From the NCBI RefSeq assembly GCF_020509005.1, contig NC_063014.1:5828001-5892000 (forward strand): a stretch of DNA of 64,000 bases, read 5' to 3'. The notes under the pieces are model-generated. The model did not search any database and was not told the origin of the DNA. It saw nothing but the letters and a program-made list of their open reading frames with translations. Within the stretch, counting starts at the first letter, position 1, and every line of letters begins with the position of its first letter. This document shows, piece after piece, positions 55,686 to 64,000 of this stretch. Source of the DNA: Fulvia fulva. Taxonomy: Eukaryota > Ascomycota > Dothideomycetes > Mycosphaerellales > Mycosphaerellaceae. The translations under genes and the position numbers were made by a program.

Positions 55686-57729
55686 TTATACAAGCTGGAG
55701 CTGCCTTACAAAGTTTTGAAACTGCTGGCCATTGAGGGGCTTAGCCAGCCTATCAACAACTATGTCCTTTATATAGCAGTAATCCACTGCAATCTTCCTT
55801 TGCCACGAGAGATTCCTGACATAGTGGTATGCAACATCAATATGCTTTGACCTGTCATGGACATGGGCATCTTTGACAAAGGTCAAAGCTGCTTGGTTGT
55901 CACCCATAAGCTCCACGGGTCTCAGCTCATCAACAGTACTGCTTGCCTTGATCCTAGGTTGGAATGAACACTCTCCAACCAGGTCAGGACACCTCATCTC
56001 CCTAAGGACTGCAGCAAGAAACTGTGACTGCTTGGCTGCTGCATTCATGGCCATGAACTTAGCCTCCATTGTTGATGTGGCAACAGACTTCTGCTTCCTA
56101 CTCATCCAGGACATAGGTGATCCACAAAGGAACCATATATGTCCAAGGATTAAGACTCTGTCTGCCTTGTCCATAGCATAACCAGAATCTGAGTATCCCT
56201 GGAGAATACCTCCTCCTCTTCTGTACATCAAGCCCAGGTCCGGGTATGGTCTCAGATACCTGGAGAGTTTCTTCAAAGCTCTAAGATGTTGCTTTGGAGG
56301 GTCAGCAACATATGAGCTGATTCTTCCAAGGGGGAAAGCAAGGTCTGGCCTTGTCATTGTCATTGGCCACATCCAGGTACCATTGCAACCCTGGTACTCC
56401 TGTTTGTTGCACCTCTCATCCATAGTAGCTGAAGGTCTCAGATCCTCATAGCTGTCTATAGGTGAGAGTGTGGGTGTGGCCTTCTCTGGAGAGATGCCCA
56501 TCTTGGCAAGGTTAGTTTGGATGTAGTGTCCTTGATCAAGCTTTACAGTGCCTTGGGACCTGTCTCTTATAATCCTCATTCCAAGGATCTTCGTAGGTTC
56601 ACCAAGATCTTTAATCTTAAACACTTTTCCAAGCTCAGCCTTAAACCACTGAACATCTGACAGCTTTGGAGCTGCAATGGGGATGTCATCCACATAGGTG
56701 AGGACCATGAGGTCTCTTCCTCTGTAGATGAGTAGGCATGGATCCACCTGGGACTAGGTGGATCCAATCTGTTCTAGCTTGGCAACACAGAGCTTGTTCC
56801 AATCTCTAGCTGCTTGCTTCAGTCCATACAGGCTTCTAAGGACCTTGAAGACCATATTTGGTGGAATTTCAACACCTAGGGGTGGGATCATGTAGATGTC
56901 TTCAAGAAGGCTGCTTTCGGTGAAAGCATTGTTCACATCCACCTGGTGTATCTCAAGATCTCTCTCACATACTACAGCCATGAAGACCCTAAGGGTATCA
57001 TGCCTAACAGTAGGTGCAAAGGTCTCTTCAAAGTCAACACCATATTTCTGTGAAAACCCTCTTGCAACCAGTCTTGCCTTGAACTCTTCAATGGCTCCAC
57101 TGATCATTCTTTTCACATCAAGAACCCACTTAGATGTAACCAGGCTTGCACCCCTTGGTGGTACAACTGGATCCAAGGTATTGTTGCTTCCTAAGGCAAT
57201 AAGTTCTTTCTGGATTGCCTCTTTCCACATATGTCCCCAATTGGGGTCTCCCACTGCCTCCTTATAGGACTTTAGGATTGGCACTTCCTGCTGGTAGGCT
57301 ATGGCCTGCCTAACAGCAGCAAATGCATATCCCTCCACATCATTCAGGATTTCCTCAACCCAGCTCATAGTTGGATCAAGATGAAACATCTGAGCAATCA
57401 ATGCCCTATGATGCTTGGCTTCATGCTCAGCAAAGCCATCATCTTCATCCCCCCTTGACCTCTTGTTGCCTGCAAGCTGAGGTGGCTGTTGAGGTTGATC
57501 CTCCTGAACAAGTTCCTCTTCCTTTTCTTTTCTTGGAGTCCCCTCTACTCCACTCTTCTGGTACACTCTAATGTCTTTTGGAGGTTGGGGAAGTTGCACA
57601 AACAGAGGCTTTGCCTGGAGCTGCTGTGGCTGCATTGATGAACTGGAGACCTGAGCAGGAGGTCTTCCAACGGGGTTTCTCTTCAGGGCTCTGCTTGACT
57701 GGTTTGTGAAGGTGATGCCAAGATCCATA
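55686..57729 (-). pseudogene. Copia-3 reverse transcriptase and RNase H
   Basis: From just downstream of the C-run at 57733 the frame is open to a TAG at 56754, then from there to the natural stop at 55686. It contains a linker (VGRPPAQVSSS, VQLPQPPKD), SYKEAVGDPNWGHMWKEAI and VTSKWVLDVKRMISGAIEEF. RT motifs are QVDVNNAFTESS, SLYGLKQAARDWNKL and TYVDDIPIAAPK, with an intact Y-V-D-D box at residues 18-21 after the Met at 56747. RNase H has YSDSGYAMDKADR, TSTMEAKFMAMN, MGDNQAALTFVKDA and HIDVAYHYVR. The TAG at 56754 fits CAG to TAG. Confidence 0.92.
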
Positions 57730-58708
57730 TCACCCCCCCCCCTTCTCATTCTCAAACCAGTCAACTTGCCCGTGTGTTTTGATGGCTTTCATGTCAGGCT
57801 CCCAGAAGAGCCATTGCTTTGTGGTGTCCTCCACATAGCCAACAAAGACAACTTCTTTACCCCTATTCATGAGCTCGTCACTTCTCAAGCCTTGAGGTTG
57901 GGATCTCGGGTCTACACAGACCACTGCTTTACATCCCTAGACTCTCAAATGGTCAACTGATGGTACCTGGCCAGTGAAGGCTTCTTCTGGTAAAAGAGTA
58001 GTACCATCTATTATTGGTCCATTTGGAAGTCTATTTCTGACCACAGTTTGAGCAATAAGGGCCTCTAGCCAGAATTCAACTGGCATACTCGAGTCCTCAA
58101 GCATAGCTCTCACTGTATTCTCAGAGGCTTGGAGCAATAAGGGCCTCTAGCCAGAATTCAACTGGCATACTCGAGTCCTCAAGCATAGCTCTCACTGTAT
58201 TCTCAGAGGCTTGGATTGACCTTTCCACAGGTCCATTCTGAAGTGAGTTGTAGGCATCAGTTGTGTCCATCTGAATGCCAAACTCCTTCTCCCACTGTTT
58301 TAGCAAGGAAAGAATTTCCCTTGCACCATCACTACGGATTGCAGATAGAAAACACCTTGAGCTGTTCTCTACCTGAACCTTCCATTCCTTTAGAGCTGTA
58401 GGAGCATCACTCCTAGCCTTCAAAGGGATTACCCACTTCTTCCTCAAGAAGTTGTCTACAATCTCAAGCCAGTACTTGAAGCCAAGTCTTGAGACTGCCC
58501 CTTGAAAAGGCCCACAGATGTCAATAGAGATGAGGGCCAGCCTCTCTCCTTTCCTCTCTGTGGCAGGTCCTTTGAACTTCCTCATGTTTGCAAGGGAGCA
58601 GATCTTGCAGTTCTGGTGTTCAGAAGGAACAGGAATGGGATCTTTCTTGTCAGTGACTCTATGCAGGTTTCTTAGCAGTCCCTTGCTAAGGTGTGCACAT
58701 CTTCTATG
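57730..58708 (-). pseudogene. Copia-3 integrase, frameshifted
   Basis: From the TAG at 58709 the reading is HRRCAHLSKGLLRNLHRV and NCKICSLANMRKF (HHCC finger), then SIDICGPF (Asp), IRSDGAREIL (Asp) and NGPVERSIQ (Glu). All three catalytic residues are kept; they are residues 22, 86 and 121 counted from the Met at 58585. The 82-bp tandem duplication then shifts the frame. HLRV-stop-GCKAVVCVD (TGG to TAG at 57937) and MNRGKEVVFVGYVEDTTKQW follow. The poly-G run on the element strand (57733-57742) then shifts the frame again before the linker to RT. Copia-1 and copia-4 have a shorter G run there. Confidence 0.9.
58052..58215 (+). repeat. 82-bp direct tandem duplication in copia-3 integrase
   Basis: The unit beginning GCAATAAGGGCCTCTAGCC at 58052 repeats from 58134 with no visible mismatch. 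82 is not a multiple of 3, so the integrase frame is shifted. No other copia copy in the window has it, so it is private to copia-3. Confidence 0.93.
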
Positions 58709-60175
58709 CTATAGCTCCCACTGGTCCTGGGACTCAGTGGCAGTCATAGCCTGTTCCAATTCACACTCAAAATGTGTACCTAACTTGGACAGATCCAAGT
58801 CATGCTCCTGTAGAGAGGCATATGCTTGAGGCATAGCTTCAAGCTGCTCTGAAACACTTTGAATGAATGGAACACCCCCTCTCAGTTTTGTCTGGACAAC
58901 AGGTTTTCCAGAAAGGGATTTAAGGGTGAAACTGGGTGGTTGGACAGCAAATTGTTGGCTGAACTGATTCCAAGAAACAAGACTAACTCCAAGGCCAGGA
59001 ACAAACAAGACATTTTCTAAGACAATTTGCTTTCCAGAAGGACCACCCATTACTGCACTTCCCAAATGTGTAGCTTGTAGATAGCCACCCCCAACCTTGA
59101 TCCACTTCCTCTTTTGAAGAGGCTTCAGTGTCCTGAATAGTGAATCTTGGTCAGTCATATGTGATGAAGCACAAGAGTCAAGCAACCACTCGGACGAGGG
59201 GTACTTGCCCTTGGCTTCCACAGTGGAATGGGGAACCTCATCAACATCATCATCTTCTGATGGTATCTCAGGGTCTGATGCGTCTTCCTGGGTCGCACGG
59301 GCCCTTGCAGGCTTCTTACTAGAGGAGGCCTTTGGCTTGCGGCTCTCCTTCATCTGCTTTGCAAGGTCCGTCATCACCTTGAGGACATCACGAAGGTTTG
59401 GTGATGATGACCTCCTACGAGGTGGTGACGGTTGTCTCTTAGCAGGGTAGGTAACCCTAGCTAGTTTGTCCTTGTTCCTAACAGCCTGCTGAGCTGCAGA
59501 AAGGTGTGGGCACTTGCTCATAAAATGGTCACCATTGCAGAGATGGCACGTGAGCTTGCCCTGGAAACCCTTCTTAGCGAACATGGCTGTCCCTTGATGA
59601 ATCATTGATTCTTGCTTCTCCCTAAGGATTGCAAGAATGTCTTGTGGTGAGAGATTCACCTAGGCATCAATTGCATCGCGAATTGAGCCAAATGAGTCTG
59701 GCAGAGCTGCTAAGAGTTGCTGGATCTTTCTGTCCTCAGTCTTGATGTCTTGGAACTGAGGCGAGATTAAAACAGCCCTCCTTGTAATTGAGCTAAGCTC
59801 CTGCTAGGCGTCATCTATTGACTGGTCCTCTGTCATCACGAAATTGGTGTATTGCTGAAGCAAACTTCTTCCAGTAGCGAGAAGTCTTCTCTTGTATTTG
59901 GCTTCAGCCCATTCCCACAACTCCTTCGCATGCCGGATCTCGTATGTCATCTCTTGGTCATCTGTCGACAGACAGATGTACATCTCATACAGGGCCGTTG
60001 CATTGTACCGTCTGTACGATGCCTTCCTTATCGCTTGATCCAAAGGAAGGGATGACTCCGATGATGTAGAGGGTGTCGCTATAGATGGGGTTGCAGCGGG
60101 AATGTCCGTAATGATGTCTTCGAGGACCCAGTCAACCTGCTTTGATACCAGGTGTATTCTCATCAGCTTGAACTA
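58709..60175 (-). pseudogene. Copia-3 Gag and protease
   Basis: Gag reads TRKRAAPVLTRENHET-stop-FKLMRIHLVSKQVDWVLED, with the stop at 60173-60175 (TGG type). Next come LDQAIRKASYRRYNATALYEM, a TAG at 59804, and LLAALPDSFGSIRDAIDA with a TAG at 59660. The zinc knuckle CHLCNGDHFMSKC follows (about 59547-59509). A basic linker (RRRSSSPNLRDVLKV) leads to the protease motif SSEWLLDSCASSHMTD near 59155-59200 and VLFVPGLGVSLVSWNQFSQQF. The reading ends at the TAG at 58709 in QWEL-stop-HRR. Gag and protease residues are otherwise intact. Confidence 0.92.
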
Positions 60176-60232
60176 TGTTTCGTGGTTCTCTCTTGTCAGA
60201 ACAGGTGCTGCTCTCTTTCTTGTAAACCCAGT

Positions 60233-61451
60233 GCCCTTTAGGGTTAGCTCCCTATCATTTAGTTGATTCTTATTTGTCTATTGCTCTACGCTACCTTGTA
60301 TAAGAACGTTAGTCTCCCTATTACTAGCACTATTTATAGCTCCTCTTATAGCCGGGATCTCTTATTCGGGTAGGTGGTTCTTTCTAGTTATTTCTATTCA
60401 CCTACTAGGAACCTAGTTAGTATTATTACCCTTGCTTCCCGCGCTCTCTACTAGGCTAATAGTCTAACTAGGCATTAGTTTGACTATACCGGGTGTTTTC
60501 TCCTATATACTACGTATCTTGTGTTCTCCTTCTGTTTTTAGCACTCTTAGGTCGCGTGATTACTAGTATAGTAGGAGTAGACTAGTGTAGCTTTGCTACA
60601 CTTTAGGGCAATATGTCCGTACTATTAATAGTTAAAACATTAAAGGATTCTGTAGTTACTCTAATAGATTTCTATATCTAGCCTCTTAAAGTCCTAGTAT
60701 AACCCTTAGTCTAAGACCTTGTTTGCTTGCTCTAGTATTACAACCTATAAGATTAGCGAGGAGGCCTTCTTACCCTCCTCTATCTTCTTCTTGACCCACG
60801 CTGTCTTTGTGATCTATAGTCCTAGTGCTATTACCTAGTTTTGCCTCTAGAGGTTTAGTATATCCCTTTGTATATTAAAGGTTCGTAGGACCCTATACAT
60901 AATTACTATATACTATTAATAGGAGACTTTCGCTATACTCCCGATCTTCAGTATCTACTCCTTATTTATTTCGAGGGCCTTCTTGTCCTATATATATACT
61001 ATAAACAGCTTGACCCCTTTATTGTCTACCCTTGCCCCCACTATTCCCTTTACTCTGATCTTCTCGACTATCTCCCTCCCGGTCATCTTTCCTATCTCTT
61101 CCTTCTCTTTCTAGTCTGTAATATAGACTCGTAGTACTATACTCTAAGGGGGGGTAGGTTGGCTCGCGATTGTTGCCTAGGTTATTAGGCCCTAGGTCTG
61201 TCTCGGGTCTCTTTAAGGGTTGTTTCTTACGTTTCGTATTACTACCTCGATTGCTATGTTGATCGTAGTACTTGTTTGTCGTTTGAGCGCCTTTAGTCCC
61301 CCGAGTAGTTCGCTTATTACTCCTTTTAGTGCTCTCTCCGGAAACCTCCCTTCTTCTACCGCTACTATCTCTTCCGCCTTCTTATAGAGCGTCCTCCACT
61401 CGTCTCCCCCTTACTCTCGGTCGTCTACTGCCGTCGTCGTCGCCATTTTTA
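60233..61451 (-). pseudogene. LINE-A3 ORF1: Gag-like protein with zinc knuckle
   Basis: On the minus strand the reading starts with MATTTAVDD at 61451. It continues with GDEWRTLYKKAEEIVAVEEG, RFPERALKGVISELLGGLKAL, SIVLRVYITD-KEKEEIGKMT and VKGIVGARVDNKGVKLFIVYI. A zinc-knuckle remnant follows, FNVLTINSTDILP-SVAKLH, where the Cys and His residues expected for CFNC...GH...C are changed. The order matches the ORF1 of Tad-like LINEs. The tail runs directly into copia-3 at 60232. There are many TAG stops. Confidence 0.75.
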
Positions 61452-61540
61452 TCGTCGCCCTAGGTTTTAAATACTAGCTAGAGATTATAGATAACTTCTT
61501 AAGAAAGAAGTAGGTAATCCCGCTTAAGAACAAATCCGAC
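61452..61540 (+). other. Copia integrase fragment at the 5' end of LINE-A3 (antisense to the LINE)
   Basis: About 88 bp matching copia-1 at 17937-18023 (GFKY-LEIVDNFLRKK) with a few transitions. It lies between the LINE-A3 start (ATG at 61451, read leftward) and the target duplication at 61542. It belongs to the inserted unit and is antisense with respect to LINE-A3. Confidence 0.8.
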
Positions 61541-61541
61541 C

Positions 61542-64000
61542 TATCATTATATATAACTGACTAAGACTCACTATTAAGGACACTAAAGCCTCTTTAAAAG
61601 AGGAAGTAGATCAAGGTTAGGGGTAGCTATCTACAAGCTATATATATAGGAAGTGTAGTAATAGGTAGTCCTTCTAGAAAGCAAATTGTCTTAGAAAATG
61701 TCCTGTTTGTTCCTAGCCTTAGAGTTAGTCTTGTTTCGTGGAATTAGTTTAGCTAACAGTTTGCTATCTAACTACCTAGTTTTACCCTAAAATCCTTATC
61801 TAGTAAACCCGTTGTCTAGACTAAACTTCGAGGAGGAGTACCGTTTATCTACTCGATCTCGGAAATTCTTAAGCTATAGTATACTAGTATACTCTCTTAA
61901 GAACGTAACGGCACCGCTATAGCTAATACTAAGTCCAAAGATCAGTAGGAGCTATAGTATAGAAGATGTATATACCTTAGTAAGGGACTACTAAGAAACC
62001 TATATAGAGTCACTAATAAGAAAGATCCTATTCCTATTCCTTCTAAACACTAGAATTATAAGGTCTGCTCCCTTATAAACACAAGGAAGTTCAAAGGACC
62101 TGCTATAGAGAGGAAAGGGGAGAGGCTGGCCCTCATCTCTATTGACATCTATAGGCCTTTTTAGGGCGTAGTCTCTAGGCTAGGATATAAATATTAGCTT
62201 AAGATTATAGATAACTTCTCTAGGAAGAAGTAGGTAATCCCTTTAAAGGCTAGGAGCGACGCTCCTATAGCCCTACGGGATTAGAAGGTCTAGGCAGAAC
62301 GGTAGTTAAGGTGCTTTCTGTCTACGATCTGTAGTAATAGTATAAAGGAAATTCTCGCCTTACTAAAAGAGTAGGAGAAGGAGTTTAGTACTTAGATAGA
62401 CACAACTAATGCCTATAACTCTCTTCAAAATAGACCTATAGAAAGGTCAATTTAAGCCTCTAAGAACATAGTCCGGGCTATACTTAAAGACTCTAGTATA
62501 CTAGTTGAGTTCTAGCTAGAAGCTTTATAAGTATAGACTATAATTAGAAACAGACTGCCTAATAGTCCGATCATTAATAGTATTGCTCTTTTACTAGAAG
62601 AAGCCTTTACTAGCTAAGTACCGTTAGTCGACCATTTCCGCGTCTAGTGATACAAAGCTATAGTCTATATAGACCTAAGAGCCTAACCTTAAGGCTTAAG
62701 GAGAGACAAGTTAATAAACCGAGGAAAAGAAGCCGTGTTTATAGGCTACTTAGAAAACACTACAAAACAATAGCTATTCTAGGATCCCGATACAAAAGCT
62801 ATAAAAGCGTATAGTCACGTCGACTAGTTTAAGAATAAGAAGGGGGGAGATATAAATCTTAGTATCACCTTCACTAACTAGCCGAGTCGAGCGCTATAGC
62901 GCAATCCTGTTAGGAGGAAGCCCTTTAGGGCGAAATTTTCCGATAGGGGATTATTAGAGACACCGTTACGAAGGCTAGGAGAAAATATTAAGGCGGTTTT
63001 AACACTATCGAAGGCCGATAACGGTAGATCTATACAGAACCTACCCAAGTTATTAACACTATAGCAACCGCTATTTATATAACTTCCCCCTCCCCTAAAG
63101 GACATTAGGGAATACTAGAAGTTTAGAGATCAGGGTACTCTAATAAAAGAAAAAGAAGATATCGTTTAGTTCGACCTATCCGAACACCTAGCGCCACCTT
63201 AGGTTATAGGCAATAAGAGGTTAAGGGGGGACGGAGATAATAACTCTAAAGAGTATAAGCCTAAATACTATAAGGCTCTTATCGCCTAGATGTTCTATCT
63301 AGACCCTATAATAAGCTAGGTAGAGGAGATTCTAACCGACGTAGAAGAATATACATTTGCTACTATTAGGTAGGCTATAGCCTATTAGTAGGAAGTACCA
63401 ATCCTAAAGTCCTATAAGGTAGCCGTAGAAGACCCTAAATAGGGATATATATAGAGAGAGGCAATCGAGAACGAACTTATTGCCTTAGTAAGCAATAACA
63501 TCTAGGAAGTAGTTATACCGCCAAAGGGTACGAATCTAATTACTTCTAGGTAGGTCTTTGATATAAAAAGAATAATTAGTAGAGCTATTAAGAAGTTCAA
63601 GGCAAGACTAGTTATAAGAGGGTTTTTATAGAAATATAGGGTTGACTTCGAAGAGACCTTTATACCTACTGTTAGACATAATACTCTCCGAGTATTTATA
63701 GTAGTAGTGTATAAGAGAGATCTCGAGATACACCTAGTAGATATAAACAATGCTTTTACCTAAAGTAGCCTTCTTAAAGACATCTATATAATCCTACCTC
63801 TAGGAGTTGAAGCACCTCTAAACATAGTGTTTAAGGTCCTACGAAGCCTTTATAGGCTTAAGTAAGTAGCTAGAGACTAGAACAAGCTCTATATTACGAA
63901 GCTAGAGAAGATTAGATTTACCTAGTCCTAGGTAGATCTATAGCTACTTATCTATACGGATAGAGACCTTATAGTCCTTACCTATATAGATGATATACCT
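61542..64000 (+). pseudogene. Copia-4 Pol relic: protease end, integrase, RT start (runs off window)
   Basis: Continuation of the element starting at 50417. The protease region resumes in YITD-DSLLRTLKPL and VLENVLFVPSLRVSLVSWN, matching copia-3. The integrase reads RRCIYLSKGLLRNLYRV, LALISIDIYRPF, ICSNSIKEIL (second catalytic Asp altered) and NRPIERSI. The GGDINL linker lies near 62840; the C-terminal linker holds SYKVAVEDPK and GYIWREAIE-like sequence. RT then gives FKARLVIRGFL near 63595, EIHLVDINNAFT near 63727 and finally TYIDDIP at the window edge. TAG stops are scattered. Confidence 0.88.

Larger units (their letters stand above)
55434..60232 (-). mobile_element. Copia-3, young Ty1/copia element lacking its 5' LTR
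   Basis: 4.8 kb, lightly mutated, nested in LINE-A3 and of the same family as copia-4. The 3' LTR (55434-55651) is present, while the 5' LTR and leader (about 770 bp in copia-4) are absent at 60232. Disruptions are TAG codons at 60173, 59804, 59660, 58709, 57937 and 56754, an 82-bp tandem duplication at 58052-58215, and a run of ten C at 57733-57742. The last two shift the frame. All stops fit CpA/TpG hits. Confidence 0.92.
52266..61541 (-). mobile_element. LINE-A3, Tad-like LINE with nested copia-3
   Basis: Inserted in the protease region of copia-4. The flanks CATCATTATATA (52254-52265) and TATCATTATATA (61542-61553) form a 12-bp duplication with one C/T difference. The 3' end with ATCT repeats is at the low-coordinate side. 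Unlike A1 and A2 it has ORF1 (60233-61451) and no 1,080-bp module. Copia-3 is inserted in the endonuclease region. About 365 bp of the endonuclease N-terminus expected on the right side of copia-3 are missing. Confidence 0.88.

Noticed and set aside
57706..57960. Plus-strand open frames in copia-3 (also 56896-57267, 58518-58829, 59205-59450)
   Set aside because: Antisense shadows of copia-3 Gag-Pol.
62878..63105. 75-codon minus-strand frame (also 63502-63750 minus and 47849-48031 minus)
   Set aside because: Antisense to copia-4 and copia-5 Pol, which continue in the plus-strand reading.
1..64000. Host genes, tRNA or rRNA genes
   Set aside because: No convincing host protein, tRNA cloverleaf or rRNA segment was found on either strand. 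The tRNA-like 17-mers are primer binding sites behind LTRs.

Overview
The window is a nested graveyard of transposable elements, with no host gene that I can recognise. It looks like a heterochromatic block of a filamentous ascomycete (Pezizomycotina). Three things point there: chromodomain Ty3/gypsy, Ty1/copia, Tad-like LINE, Fot1/pogo and hAT elements occur together; the DNA carries a strong repeat-induced point mutation (RIP) signature; and conceptual translations stay recognisable over kilobases although they are full of TAG/TAA stops. CpA and TpG are almost gone, TpA is in great excess and CpG is kept, so the mutation is essentially CpA to TpA on either strand.

Layout. 1-21,780: one Ty3/gypsy chromovirus (+ strand, 5' end outside the window), broken into four pieces by a pogo element (2550-8293, itself split by LINE-A1), by LINE-B (9367-14329, -) and by a complete copia element (copia-1, 15719-21250). 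21,780-27,216: a hAT transposase relic split by a solo copia-1 LTR, then a second gypsy element (-) carrying a second pogo copy. 27,217-32,229: copia-2 (-), only lightly mutated. 32,230-39,909: an inverted copia-C fragment, then copia-C (-) with both LTRs and a solo LTR of the copia-3 family. 39,910-50,416: LINE-A2, copia-5 (complete, +), an unidentified relic and a gypsy-2 LTR edge. 50,417-64,000: copia-4 (+), split by LINE-A3 (-), which is itself split by copia-3 (-), a young copy of the copia-4 family.

Many insertions are verified by target-site duplications read directly: 5 bp for the copia elements, about 11-14 bp for the LINEs, TA for pogo. None of the elements is fully intact. Copia-2 and copia-3 come closest; every in-frame stop I found in them is TAG or TAA and fits a CpA/TpG hit.

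The most interesting structure is in the LINE-A family. LINE-A1 and LINE-A2 begin with the same 1,080-bp non-LINE module, joined to two different 5'-truncation points of the LINE. This is the hallmark of template-switch chimeras, like the WEIRD/MINE elements described in Magnaporthe. LINE-A3 lacks this module, keeps ORF1 and ends in about 88 bp of antisense copia integrase sequence. Other points are a half-tRNA-type primer binding site shared by all copia lineages, and a mosaic RIP pattern in the two LTRs of copia-5.
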